DNA of 41,584 bases from Desulfobacteraceae bacterium (GTDB lineage Bacteria > Desulfobacterota > Desulfobacteria > Desulfobacterales > JAABTS01): NCBI GenBank assembly GCA_011389735.1, contig JAABTS010000032.1, forward strand, positions 1-41,584, given 5' to 3'. Positions 1 through 7,270 of this stretch are shown one piece after another (within the stretch, counting starts at the first letter, position 1; each line of letters begins with the position of its first letter). Below the pieces are notes generated by a model, which saw nothing but the letters and a program-made list of their open reading frames with translations, was not told where the DNA came from and ran no database searches. Made by a program: the position numbers and the translations under genes.

Positions 1-62
1 GGTAATAGGGGGCAATAATTCGGAAAAATAAAGTAGAAATGCCCGTTTCTGTGATATATTAA

Positions 63-228
63 ATTTTTTTGGCATCCTTCATTTCTTGTTTACAGTTTCA
101 TCAAAATCAAAATCGGGATCGGGATCGTAATAATTCGATACCGATGCCGATGCCGATTTCGATACCGATTTGGGAAGTGTAAACTATTTATTTCGGCGTT
201 TACAATTTATGAAAGATGCCATTTTTTT
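63..228. mobile_element. Short inverted-repeat element, family 1 copy 1, with 8-bp flanking duplication
   Basis: The element proper is 71-220. It starts GGCATCCTTCAT and ends ATGAAAGATGCC, an imperfect terminal inverted repeat. It is bracketed by the direct repeat ATTTTTTT (63-70 and 221-228), although that sequence is low in complexity. Inside are subterminal GTTTACA/TGTAAAC inverted motifs and a hexamer-rich hairpin: ATCGGG-type repeats at 112-127 pair 14 of 16 with 136-151 around the loop TAATAATT. Two more copies lie at 23242-23391 and 25765-25926. It has no coding capacity, so it is probably a non-autonomous element moved by a transposase encoded elsewhere. Confidence 0.75.
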
Positions 229-283
229 CAAAATAATACTGACCCAAAGCAAAACAAAACCATATATTTTATGATATCCAATA

Positions 284-502
284 ATGAAATTTAAATTCGC
301 GTATCGAAAGGATTTGGAAATAAAGGCTTTGGAAAAGAAAATTTCACCCGAAAAGGACGCTACCTTTTATCTGAACTGCTGGCAAACTTTTGCCGACACG
401 ATCTTTAAACTCTCGGGAACAGTAGAAAAACTCCAAGCTGAAAATAAGGCGTTTAAAGAAAAGACTTGGTTCTTCCGCTCAAGGGTTGGCTTGTCCAGGT
501 GA
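284..502 (+). CDS. Small hypothetical protein (72 aa), possibly a truncated N-terminus
   Basis: A lysine/glutamate-rich 72-residue ORF with a predicted helical stretch (LEKKISPEKDATFYLNCW) followed by a short coiled-coil-like segment (about residues 45-60). I do not recognise the family. No clear Shine-Dalgarno sequence precedes the ATG, and the AT-rich coding style changes sharply at about 480, where a GC-rich structured segment begins. The last residues (RSRVGLSR) may therefore come from the neighbouring sequence, and this may be the 5' piece of a gene cut off by insertion. It could also be a chance ORF. Confidence 0.3.
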   Translation: MKFKFAYRKDLEIKALEKKISPEKDATFYLNCWQTFADTIFKLSGTVEKLQAENKAFKEKTWFFRSRVGLSR

Positions 503-805
503 AGCGGAGCGTTATGTCGTGGAAAAGCGACATTATGAAGGGCATATTGGGCAATGACAGGCTGTGTGGGCATTTTAACATTAACCGAGGCGACCGGAGG
601 GCAACAGAGGTCTCAGGCATGGCCACGACCGAGGCGCCACGCGGAAAGGACATAACCATCCGGCTGGAGGGGACTGCGCGCCCGCGTGGTGAGGTCAACA
701 TGGTCCTGGTTGGAGGTACGCGGTGGCGGCGCCTGCCTGGTCGGTTTCTGTCAGGGCGGGCGCGCAGCCCCTCAGCCGGAGCGTTGAACGGCATGGCCCA
801 TGCGA
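480..805 (+). other. GC-rich structured segment, possible group II intron 5' (domain I-III) remnant
   Basis: This stretch is much more GC-rich than its surroundings and is open on both strands over about 110 codons, without a convincing protein in either. It is full of short stems, for example ATGTCG-N8-CGACAT near 512-531, and a GCGCCTGCCTG arm pairing with CAGGGCGGGCGC near 735-765. Phrases such as ACCGAGGCGACCGGAGGG and GGTCGGTTTCTGTCAGG match my memory of the 5' RNA domains of bacterial group II introns. No intron-encoded protein follows on this strand. It abuts the 3' end of the VapC-type gene. The identification rests on recollection and structure, so confidence is low. Confidence 0.35.
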
Positions 806-1240
806 TCAGGTGCAACAGTTTTGTTGGCCGATATATTCTGTGAGTAGTCCTGCATTTTGGGCTGCATTTAATTGTCGTCTATCAGCCGTAGCAAATAGCT
901 CAGCCCGCCATTCCAGCGCACATGCTATGTGTAACGCATCCATCGCTCGTAAAGTGTTATTCTCTAATAAACTAACGGAATGGGAGATAACGGAAGGAGT
1001 GATTTGAAGCACGATTGAATCGTGTACATCTTCCATCAAATTTCTTTTAATTGTACGATAATCATTCGATGATAGAATTTGATCTCTTCGCCTTCGGTTT
1101 AGTCCAGATATTATTTCATGTACAGCTATTGTACACAAAGTCAATTGTGAGGCTTGCTGTAATAGATGATCTAAAGTCTCAGAACCATCCTCTAAAACAT
1201 ACCTTTTAGCAAATGCTGAAGAATCACATAGGAGCTTCAT
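806..1240 (-). CDS. PIN-domain toxin, VapC-type ribonuclease
   Basis: A 144-residue PIN-domain protein. The acidic residues that bind metal in this fold are visible: Asp6 in LLCDSSAFAKRY, Glu in the HEIISGL helix, Asp in AMDALHIA and Asp in ATADRRQL. The nuclease centre therefore looks intact. VapC-type toxins cleave RNA (often tRNA or rRNA) when freed from their antitoxin. The start codon overlaps the stop of the upstream antitoxin by 4 bp (ATGA), typical of translationally coupled toxin-antitoxin pairs. The final residues (GQQNCCT) run into the GC-rich structured segment and may not be original. PIN membership is well supported; the exact target cannot be read from sequence. Confidence 0.88.
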   Translation of the reverse strand: MKLLCDSSAFAKRYVLEDGSETLDHLLQQASQLTLCTIAVHEIISGLNRRRRDQILSSNDYRTIKRNLMEDVHDSIVLQITPSVISHSVSLLENNTLRAMDALHIACALEWRAELFATADRRQLNAAQNAGLLTEYIGQQNCCT

Positions 1241-1470
1241 GATTCTGATTCACGCTCTTCGATAATAGCCGACGCCAAATCACTTCCTGGAATTTGTAAA
1301 CAAATGCCCGGTTTTTTCCATGATGGCGTTTTACGATTCTTGTCAGAAAAAGGAACTACCTCTGCAATGGGCCTTCCACGCCGTAAAAGGATAATTGTTT
1401 CACCGTGTTCAACTTCGGTAATGAAGCTTGATGCTTTTTTTCTAAAATCTGTAAAAGAAACCGTTTTCAT
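1237..1470 (-). CDS. Phd/YefM-family antitoxin
   Basis: A 77-residue antitoxin starting MKTVSFTDFRKKASSFITEV, with the Phd/YefM signature EHGETIILLRRGRPIAEVVPF. The N-terminal half forms the dimeric DNA-binding fold, and the acidic C-terminal tail (IIEERESES) would wrap the toxin. The ATG at 1470 is chosen because GAGGAGG lies about 6 nt upstream; a longer reading frame lacks such a site and would start inside the promoter. The gene overlaps the PIN toxin by 4 bp. Such antitoxins normally repress their own promoter together with the toxin. Confidence 0.88.
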   Translation of the reverse strand: MKTVSFTDFRKKASSFITEVEHGETIILLRRGRPIAEVVPFSDKNRKTPSWKKPGICLQIPGSDLASAIIEERESES

Positions 1471-1498
1471 TGCACGCCTCCTCTTTAATGTGCATCCA

Positions 1499-1527
1499 AG
1501 TGTACATAATAGAGGACGTTTTGTCAA
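1499..1527 (-). promoter_or_regulatory. Predicted sigma70-type promoter of the phd-vapC pair
   Basis: On the minus strand TTGACA (1522-1527) is followed after 17 bp by TACACT (1499-1504, 4 of 6 to consensus), about 30 bp before the antitoxin start. The sequence around the -10 box contains AAGTGTACA, a possible autoregulatory site. Confidence 0.5.
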
Positions 1528-1540
1528 GGTGCTTGTTGTG

Positions 1541-1735
1541 ATTGATCGGGTAGGGCAGGCGCCTCACGGCCCCCTTCTCCCCTCTGAGAACCGTGCTTGA
1601 CAATTTCCAGTCATAAGGCTCCAGCGTTTCGAAAGAAAAGGCGTGTTTGTTTCGATGTCTCCGCCTGACCATTCGCCGGAGTTGGTGATAAACATAGGTT
1701 TCGACCGGACGGTAGATTTTCGATGACACGATAAA
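1541..1735 (-). mobile_element. 3' remnant of a group II intron with domain V and maturase C-terminal fragment
   Basis: On the minus strand, 1588-1621 is exactly 34 nt and follows the group II domain V plan: GAGCC start with the AGC triad at positions 2-4, a GAAA tetraloop at positions 15-18, a 2-nt bulge at 25-26 and a GGTTC end. Pairs 6-29, 8-27 and 13-20 are mismatched, which suggests decay. A G-rich domain VI-like hairpin and a pyrimidine-rich end (CCTACCCGATC) follow to about 1545. Just upstream (about 1735-1622) the reading frame contains QLRRMVRRRHRNKHAF, resembling the basic C-terminus of intron-encoded maturases. The rest of the intron is absent. Confidence 0.65.
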
Positions 1736-1817
1736 ACGATGCTAATTCGCCCATCCCGGGAGGGTTTGATTCAATCGTTTGATAAGCGCGGACATTTCAT
1801 TTTAATCGCCGATGGAT

Positions 1818-1843
1818 GTCGGGTTACGCGGAGCTAACCCGAC
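1818..1843. repeat. Perfect 9-bp hairpin
   Basis: GTCGGGTTA-N8-TAACCCGAC forms a perfect 9-bp stem. It lies downstream of trpA on the minus strand, but no T-run follows, so it may be a dispersed intergenic palindrome rather than a classical terminator. The rest of 1736-1986 holds no gene that I can support. Confidence 0.5.
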
Positions 1844-1892
1844 CTTTCGCGATTATTTCGGATTCTGATTCGAAATAATATTGGCTGAAAAT

Positions 1893-1978
1893 AGCAACTA
1901 TCCCTTAAATTTAACAAGGCGTCAGACCTGGGGCGTACGATACGTATATCCCAGGCCGACAACGAAGTGAAGATTATA
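1893..1978. repeat. Palindromic intergenic repeat, family 3 copy A
   Basis: Shares the arms CCTGGG...ATCCCAGG and the outer arm GCCGACAACGAAGTGAA with five other copies in the window (near 4905, 25440, 35940, 37605 and 38823). It ends about 9 bp beyond the trpA stop codon. Its centre is GCGTACGATACGTAT. Confidence 0.65.
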
Positions 1979-1986
1979 CGCAACCG

Positions 1987-2748
1987 TTAGCGCAGCTCTC
2001 GAATAAACGGTATTATGGCGTCAACGCCGCTGTTATCAATCAGTCGGATCATTTCAGTGCCGATCACGGCGATATCCGCCTTTCCCGTTAAAAAAGAAAT
2101 ATCGTCCCGATTTTTAACGCCGAATCCCAGGGCGAGGGGAAGATCCGAGGCCTTTCGGCATCGCGCCAGATACTGATCGAGTGTGTCCGAAAAATCAGTA
2201 TCTTTTCCGGTTACGCCTTTTCTGGCCACGCAATACATGAATCCCCGGCCGTATTCGGCAAGCTTTTTCATCCGCGTATCCGAGGTCATCGGCGTATAAA
2301 TATAGACCGGGGAAAGGGAATGACGGTTCATGGCGGTTAAATATTCCGAACCTTCCTCGGGCGGCAGATCCGGAACTATCATCCCCTGTATTCCCCGATC
2401 CGCCGAATCCGCTACAAACCGATCCACGCCGTATTTGAACAAAATATTGTAATAGGTCATAAACAGAAACGGAACATCGAAAGTCCGGGTGACTTTTCCG
2501 GCGAACGCGATACAATCGGCCACCCTGGTTCCCGCCGCCAGGGATTCCTGATTTGCCCGGAGAATGACCGGGCCGTCCGCGATCGGTTCTGAAAAGGGAA
2601 TTTGAAGCTCTATCAAATCGACTCCGGCGGTCACCATGGCTTCGATGATTTTATACGACGCGTCGAATGACGGATAACCGATCACGATATGAGTCATGAG
2701 CAATATGTTTTTATCACGGAGCCTCTGTTCTATATAGGATTTAAGCAT
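1987..2748 (-). CDS. trpA: Tryptophan synthase alpha subunit
   Basis: A 253-residue TIM-barrel protein that splits indole-3-glycerol phosphate into indole and glyceraldehyde 3-phosphate, passing indole through a tunnel to TrpB. The catalytic residues are present: Glu47 in DLIELQIPFS and Asp58 in PIADGP, equivalent to Glu49 and Asp60 of the Salmonella enzyme. The usual SD before PIADGP reads SE here. The ATG at 2748 is chosen because GGAGG lies 7 nt upstream. The start overlaps the trpB stop by 8 bp, so the two are translationally coupled. Length is slightly shorter than the usual 260-270. No other trp gene is in the window. Confidence 0.95.
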   Translation of the reverse strand: MLKSYIEQRLRDKNILLMTHIVIGYPSFDASYKIIEAMVTAGVDLIELQIPFSEPIADGPVILRANQESLAAGTRVADCIAFAGKVTRTFDVPFLFMTYYNILFKYGVDRFVADSADRGIQGMIVPDLPPEEGSEYLTAMNRHSLSPVYIYTPMTSDTRMKKLAEYGRGFMYCVARKGVTGKDTDFSDTLDQYLARCRKASDLPLALGFGVKNRDDISFLTGKADIAVIGTEMIRLIDNSGVDAIIPFIRELR

Positions 2749-3967
2749 TGTATTCCTCCGCCTTTGTTTTAATGAACGCTTTCCATGAGGGATCATCGAA
2801 TGCGTCCGCGATGGTGAAGATATCCTTGTCCCCCCGGCCGGACTGGTTGATCACGATAATATCGTCTTTGGGCAGAGCCGGGGCGTCCTTGAACGCCTGG
2901 ACAAAGGCGTGAGCCGATTCGAGGGCTGGAATGACGCCCTCTTTGCGGATAGTGAGCGACATGGCGTCGATCACTTCTTTATCCGTGGCCGCTTCAAACC
3001 TCACGCGGCCGCGTTCCTTCAGGTCGGACAAGATTGGCGATACGCCGACATAATCAAGCCCCGCCGCCACGCTGTGGGTTTCCTTCATCTGCCCGTCGCT
3101 GTTTTGAAGAAAAAAGGTTTTGTATCCCTGAGCCACGCCGATGTTTCCGTCCTTCGACGCCAGGCGGGACGCATGGCGCCCCGATTCCAGGCCGCGCCCC
3201 CCTGCTTCCACTCCGATCAAATCAACCGGGTTGTCCAGGAACGCATGAAACGCGCCCATGGCGTTGGAACCTCCTCCGACACAGGCGTATATCCGGTTGG
3301 GAAGTTTGCCTTCCGCCGCCATGGCCTGCATTTTTATCTCCTCGCCGATGATCGACTGGAAATAGGTGACCATTTCCGGAAATGGATGCGGCCCGCAAGC
3401 CGTACCAAGGACGTAGTGAGTGTCGTCCATGTTGCTCACCCAGTCCCGGAACGCTTCGTTGATGGCGTCCTTCAAAATCCGGGTTCCAACGCGCACCGGA
3501 ATGACCTCGGCGCCCAGCCGTTCCATCCAGAACACGTTGGGCCGCTGGCGCACCACGTCCACCTCGCCCATGTAAATCGTGCAGTCGAACCCAAACCTCG
3601 CCGCCATGGTTGCGGTGGCCACGCCGTGCTGCCCGGCGCCGGTCTCCGCGATCACCCGCGTCTTGCCCATCCGTTTCACGAGAAGCCCCTGGCCCATGAC
3701 GTTGTTCGCCTTGTGCGCCCCGGTGTGGTTCAAATCCTCCCGCTTAATGTAAATGCGCGCGCCGCCGAAATGCGCCGTCAAATTTTCGGCGAACGTCAAC
3801 GGCGTCGGCCGGCAGGAATAGGTGGACATGATATTCTTATACTCTTCCCAAAACGCCGGATCATTCCTGCACGCTTCAAAGACGGCGGTCAATTCTTCGA
3901 TTGTGGCGTAAAGTATTTCCGGAATATATGCGCCTCCGAATCGGCCGTAATAGCCTCTGTCATTCAT
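2741..3967 (-). CDS. trpB: Tryptophan synthase beta subunit
   Basis: A 408-residue PLP enzyme that condenses indole with serine to form tryptophan. The PLP lysine is Lys86 in HTGAHKANN, the catalytic acid is Glu108 in AETGAGQHG, and the phosphate-binding loop GGGSNAMG is at 231-238, matching Salmonella TrpB (Lys87, Glu109, 232-238). Length is normal for the TrpB1 class. The ATG at 3967 has GGAGG about 8 nt upstream and gives the standard N-terminus MNDRGYYGRFGGAYIPE. It overlaps the end of the upstream gntR gene by 8 bp and the trpA start by 8 bp, forming a three-gene operon. Confidence 0.97.
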   Translation of the reverse strand: MNDRGYYGRFGGAYIPEILYATIEELTAVFEACRNDPAFWEEYKNIMSTYSCRPTPLTFAENLTAHFGGARIYIKREDLNHTGAHKANNVMGQGLLVKRMGKTRVIAETGAGQHGVATATMAARFGFDCTIYMGEVDVVRQRPNVFWMERLGAEVIPVRVGTRILKDAINEAFRDWVSNMDDTHYVLGTACGPHPFPEMVTYFQSIIGEEIKMQAMAAEGKLPNRIYACVGGGSNAMGAFHAFLDNPVDLIGVEAGGRGLESGRHASRLASKDGNIGVAQGYKTFFLQNSDGQMKETHSVAAGLDYVGVSPILSDLKERGRVRFEAATDKEVIDAMSLTIRKEGVIPALESAHAFVQAFKDAPALPKDDIIVINQSGRGDKDIFTIADAFDDPSWKAFIKTKAEEYNA

Positions 3968-4718
3968 GATTGGTTCCTCCCATGGATTGCATAAATACAC
4001 ATTTGTCGGTGCGGCAGAACAATTCCGCATACACCGCGTTTTGGGCTCGATCAAAATGGATATGCCGTTTAACGCTCAGCACCGGCGAACCGGGATCAAG
4101 ATCCAGTAACGCCGCCCGGTTTCCGCCCGGCGTTTCAACCTTGAAAATCTGCTTGCCGCCGCCTGGACGCAGATAATAAACTTCGTCGGCGACCCGCGAC
4201 ACCGAACGGCCTTCAAAGCCGACCTTATCCAGCCCCGGAAAAAGTTCCGGCATAAAATACATATCCTCGATCAAAACCGGCGTCGATTCAATCAAGCTCA
4301 AACGGGACATAAAATACGCGCGACGTTCCGAAAACGGGTTGTCCGGCGATTTTTCGACGTACACGCTCCGAACCGGTTTCAATATCCGAACATCCGGTTC
4401 GATTCCAGATTTGACGAATGACGATATAGTGCCGCCGAGCGAAAACAGATCCACTTCTTTTTGCTCCGCCTCCACGTATGTTCCGGATCCACGTCTCCGG
4501 GACAAAAGACTTTTGCGGATCAAAAAATCCGTGGCCTGCCGCACCGTGGGCCGACCGACTCCGTAAAACGCCGAAAGCGCCGTTTCAGACGGAATCCGAT
4601 CTCCAGGACAATATTCCCCCGAACGGATTCGGCCGAGCAAAATATCCGCCAACTGCCGGTACAGCGGTATCGGCGATTGGGGATTCAATACGGGCAAAGG
4701 GGCTTTAATATCATTCAT
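3960..4718 (-). CDS. GntR-family transcriptional regulator (HutC-like, UTRA domain)
   Basis: A 252-residue regulator with an N-terminal winged helix-turn-helix (about residues 15-80; IPLYRQLADILLGRIRSGEY and GRPTVRQATDFL) and a C-terminal UTRA-type ligand-binding domain (about 95-240), the HutC layout. It is the first gene of a run with trpB and trpA and overlaps trpB by 8 bp, so it probably controls its own operon in response to a small molecule. The ligand is unknown. Tryptophan or a precursor is a guess from context. A GntR regulator coupled to trpBA is not the textbook arrangement (TrpR, attenuation or TRAP). Confidence 0.9.
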   Translation of the reverse strand: MNDIKAPLPVLNPQSPIPLYRQLADILLGRIRSGEYCPGDRIPSETALSAFYGVGRPTVRQATDFLIRKSLLSRRRGSGTYVEAEQKEVDLFSLGGTISSFVKSGIEPDVRILKPVRSVYVEKSPDNPFSERRAYFMSRLSLIESTPVLIEDMYFMPELFPGLDKVGFEGRSVSRVADEVYYLRPGGGKQIFKVETPGGNRAALLDLDPGSPVLSVKRHIHFDRAQNAVYAELFCRTDKCVFMQSMGGTNHE

Positions 4719-4725
4719 GAAGATT

Positions 4726-4754
4726 TATGTACAATAGACTGGTAAAGATGTCAA
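4726..4754 (-). promoter_or_regulatory. Candidate promoter of gntR-trpBA
   Basis: Minus strand TTGACA (4749-4754), 17-bp spacer, then TACATA (4726-4731), placing transcription start very close to the ATG at 4718. The -10 box matches only 3 of 6 positions. The short symmetric ATTGTACAT overlaps it. Confidence 0.4.
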
Positions 4755-4785
4755 GACAAATTTGCGCCGGCCAAATTTGACTGAG
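4751..4785. promoter_or_regulatory. Candidate operator with paired CAAATTTG palindromes between divergent promoters
   Basis: CAAATTTG occurs twice (4757-4764 and 4772-4779) separated by CGCCGGC. The outward flanks are nearly symmetric (TCAAGA on one side, ACTGAG on the other), giving an extended inverted repeat. It touches the -35 region predicted for the gntR-trpBA promoter and the one predicted for the BREX side. That is the layout expected for an operator affecting both directions. Which protein binds it is unknown; the adjacent GntR protein is the nearest candidate. Confidence 0.4.
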
Positions 4786-4805
4786 CATTAAAGGATAGGT
4801 TTATT
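4777..4805 (+). promoter_or_regulatory. Candidate promoter reading toward the BREX genes
   Basis: TTGACT (4777-4782, 5 of 6), 17-bp spacer, TTTATT (4800-4805, 4 of 6). It would give a leader of roughly 290 nt before brxE that contains a large palindromic repeat. Moderate match only. Confidence 0.33.
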
Positions 4806-4904
4806 CACAATCAAATTTTTAAGCCGGGTTGTCTTTTTCAATTTATTTCCTTTCATTTTCCCGGAAAATGCATTTAAAATTCTATGCATACGTTCAAGGA
4901 TATG

Positions 4905-5040
4905 CTATAGGCTTCATAGTTTTTCGGATGATATAGTCTTCCAGAAATTAAATTTCACTGCGTTGTCGGCCTGGGATATACGAATAGTATTATCCCAGGC
5001 CTGCCGCCTTGTGAAATTTAATTTCTGAAAACCTATAGAG
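4905..5040. repeat. Palindromic intergenic repeat, family 3 copy B (most complete)
   Basis: A long imperfect inverted repeat. The left arm runs CTATAGG...CCAGAAATTAAATTTCACTG then GTTGTCGGCCTGGGATATA. The right arm mirrors it as TATCCCAGGC...GTGAAATTTAATTTCTG...CCTATAG. It could fold into a large hairpin in the brxE leader. The remaining part of 4719-5103 holds the candidate promoters and operator and no gene. Confidence 0.75.
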
Positions 5041-5103
5041 GCATAACCGATCGATATCGGCTGTGCCCATGAACCGTTTTTTCCAGCGTATCTTGTGTGA
5101 GTG

Positions 5104-5688
5104 ATGTCAAATCCAATACTAAATGATGAATTAGATGAGCTGTTGGCGATTCAGTTCATGGTGGCCTGGGCCGGGGAAGGACTATCGGAACCCCGGCGGC
5201 TGGACTGGTGGTCGACGGATTTAGTGGATGAAGCCGGCGGAGGCGATTTTTTCGCTCGGCTGCTTCCTAAAACCCATCGGTGGACGGCTTTGGAAACTGT
5301 TCGGAAAGCCGCAATTCAGGCGGATGCATTGGCGAGATCGCGCATGGCGTCTCCTGATGATGTCCGAACCCTGTTTTTCTGGGGATTCGACCTCAATGAA
5401 CGCCTCGGCGAACAATTAGCCAGGCATAAGCATGGCGGCGAGGACCCTATCGATGTTCTGCCGTTTTCGGTCGATTTATACGCGCCTTTTGACGCTCAGG
5501 CGTTTACGGAAGCAATACGAATTCCCGGGAAGGAGCAAAAATACAAGATCACGCCCGCCGGAAGGGAATTGACGGGAAAGCTTCCGGATTCTCCCGCTTT
5601 GCAGTCCAGACATCTGGCGGCGGCGCTGATTCCGTTCGGCGATCAATATCCGGCGCCGTTTTTCAGAATACCGGACCGGGAGCGATGA
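5104..5688 (+). CDS. brxE: BREX type 6 protein BrxE
   Basis: A 194-residue soluble protein with the opening LDELLAIQFMVAWAGEGLSEPRRLDWWSTDLVDEAGGGDFFARLLP. This pattern and its place as first gene before brxA identify it as BrxE, the accessory protein found in type 6 BREX. Its biochemical role is not established. The ATG at 5104 is preferred to the GTG just before it; no strong ribosome binding site precedes either. It is separated from brxA by 13 bp. Recognition is by family pattern and synteny, without a computed alignment. Confidence 0.82.
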   Translation: MSNPILNDELDELLAIQFMVAWAGEGLSEPRRLDWWSTDLVDEAGGGDFFARLLPKTHRWTALETVRKAAIQADALARSRMASPDDVRTLFFWGFDLNERLGEQLARHKHGGEDPIDVLPFSVDLYAPFDAQAFTEAIRIPGKEQKYKITPAGRELTGKLPDSPALQSRHLAAALIPFGDQYPAPFFRIPDRER

Positions 5689-5701
5689 GGTTTCAATTTT
5701 A

Positions 5702-6502
5702 ATGACGACTATAAACGATACGTCTGAATATATTGGCGAAGAAGTTCATACGGATCACACGGGTTTGCTTCGACTTGCGCTGGCTCTGGAAGACAGCCGG
5801 GCCTATCTGGACCATTTCCGCCCGGAAATACCGGCGAAAAAATTGGCCGAAACCGCTTTTGAGGAAAGATGGTTCGGCAATAAAAGCATGGCGCGAATCA
5901 AATTGATCCTCAACGATTTCCGTAAACGGTACAACGCCTATCCGCCGGCGTTCGTTGTTCTGCACCGATGGAAACCGGCCGACCCTAACATCCGCAAAAA
6001 CTTGTGCCACTGGCACCTTCAATTATCCGACCCGATCTACCGGGATTTGTCCGGCGTTTTTCTGGTTCAAAGGCGGGAACGCATTGACGCCGCTTTGAGC
6101 CGGGATATTGTCGCCAAATGGCTCCATGAACGCACCGGAAACCGCTGGGCCATGACAACGATCCGGAGAATTTCGGAAAATCTCGTGACCAGCCTGGCCG
6201 AAGCCGGATTGTGTTCTCCGAATAACAGGGACCGCAAACCAGCCTATCCCGCTGTTCCGGATGTGAGTCTCGCCTATCTGCTCTACCTGCTTCGGCATAT
6301 GAAATTCAACGGAACTCTGCTTTCAAATCCCTATCTGGCGTCTGTGGGCCTGTCGGACGAGTTCCTGGAAAACCGGCTGCGCCGTCTTCCGAGTCTGAAT
6401 TATAAACGCATGAGCGGCGTTCACGATTTCGGATGGGAATACGACAACATCGGCGACTGGGCGGCCCATACCCTTTCATTGAACATGGAGGCGCAATCAT
6501 GA
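5702..6502 (+). CDS. brxA: BREX protein BrxA (DUF1819 family)
   Basis: A 266-residue protein. The segment AKKLAETAFEERWFGNKSMARIKLILNDFRKRY and the later DLSGVFLVQRRERIDAALSRDIVAKWL resemble DUF1819/BrxA, a small helical DNA-binding component of BREX related to the NusB fold. It is second in the operon, and its stop overlaps the brxB start (ATGA at 6499-6502). A GAGG lies about 10 nt before the ATG. The protein is somewhat longer than the roughly 200 residues typical of type 1 BrxA, with extra sequence after residue 200 that is rich in aromatic residues. Confidence 0.85.
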   Translation: MTTINDTSEYIGEEVHTDHTGLLRLALALEDSRAYLDHFRPEIPAKKLAETAFEERWFGNKSMARIKLILNDFRKRYNAYPPAFVVLHRWKPADPNIRKNLCHWHLQLSDPIYRDLSGVFLVQRRERIDAALSRDIVAKWLHERTGNRWAMTTIRRISENLVTSLAEAGLCSPNNRDRKPAYPAVPDVSLAYLLYLLRHMKFNGTLLSNPYLASVGLSDEFLENRLRRLPSLNYKRMSGVHDFGWEYDNIGDWAAHTLSLNMEAQS

Positions 6503-7137
6503 CGGATTCCATCTTCGATCAAACCCCTCTTGAAACTAAAATGAACGACTTGAAAAAGGATATTCTTCAGGCGGGCGGCCCCCGGATCAGCACCATGCGT
6601 AACTACGGATTCGCTATTGTACAATACGATCCCAGGGAGGAATTCGAAATACGCGGCCATATCCAGCGTCTCTCTGCTGATCTGGAACGAAATGGATGGA
6701 ACATACTATCCATTTCCCTCAAGCAACTGTTTCTCGAACGTCTGAATAATGATGATCCCGAAGTGATCCGGAGCATTATCGCCAGAGAGCGCCGTCTTTA
6801 TAAAAAGTCCCCGGTGCGCGCCCTTGAATATATAAAGGATGAAATGCACCTTTATTTCGAAAATTCCGAGGGGATCGCCGGCGATGTGAGCCTGACCATC
6901 AATTCGTTTTTTGAATCCAATCCGGATTCAAAAGGCCGCACAATCGTATTTCTGAGCCGTATGGGCGCTTTATATCCATTTTTCAGAACTTCCTCGCTCA
7001 CAAAATATATTGACGGGAAAATTCATAAGACACCGTTGATTCTGTTTTATCCGGGAGAAAGAAAGGATCGTTCCACCCTTTCATTTATGGGCGAACTTCC
7101 GGCGGACAGGGATTATCGAACACGGATTTATTCATGA
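6499..7137 (+). CDS. brxB: BREX protein BrxB (DUF1788 family)
   Basis: A 212-residue protein with the DUF1788 features GPRISTMRNYGFAIVQYDP near the N-terminus and GRTIVFLSRMGALYPFFRTS...LILFYPG near the C-terminus. BrxB is a conserved BREX component of unresolved function, required with BrxC and PglX. The ATG at 6499 overlaps the brxA stop by 4 bp and has GGAGG about 6 nt upstream; a longer in-frame start inside brxA is therefore rejected. About 240 bp of repeats separate it from brxC, the largest non-genic gap inside the system. Confidence 0.88.
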   Translation: MTDSIFDQTPLETKMNDLKKDILQAGGPRISTMRNYGFAIVQYDPREEFEIRGHIQRLSADLERNGWNILSISLKQLFLERLNNDDPEVIRSIIARERRLYKKSPVRALEYIKDEMHLYFENSEGIAGDVSLTINSFFESNPDSKGRTIVFLSRMGALYPFFRTSSLTKYIDGKIHKTPLILFYPGERKDRSTLSFMGELPADRDYRTRIYS

Positions 7138-7166
7138 ATATTTTCCGGTGAAGGTTGTAATATGAA

Positions 7167-7242
7167 AATCCCCCCTGGCTTCCCTTTGTTAAAGGGGGGA
7201 ACATCAAAGTCCCCCTTTCGTAAAGGGGGATTTAGGGGGATT
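7167..7242. repeat. C-rich/G-rich palindromic element, family 4
   Basis: AATCCCCCCT...CCCTTTGTTAAAGGGGGG followed by CCCCCTTTCGTAAAGGGGG and TTAGGGGGATT. It contains two nested strong hairpins with AATCCCCC/GGGGGATT outer arms. Related pieces lie at 15866-15898 and, shorter, at about 11222-11252, all in gaps of the BREX operon. It may reduce read-through from brxB into brxC, but no T-run marks it as a terminator. Confidence 0.7.
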
Positions 7243-7270
7243 AATAGAAGCTCACAATTCCGCTAAAATT

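Noticed and set aside
112-151. ATCGGG hexamer run as a CRISPR or coding repeat
   Set aside because: It forms the arms of a hairpin inside a short mobile element that is present again at 23242-23391.
453-843. Overlapping ORFs of about 120 codons on both strands
   Set aside because: The frames are open on both strands because of GC-rich structured sequence. Neither product looks like a protein, and an RNA remnant is more likely.
1818-1843. Rho-independent terminator of trpA
   Set aside because: The stem is strong, but no run of T follows it in the direction of trpA transcription, and it lies about 145 bp beyond the stop with another repeat between.
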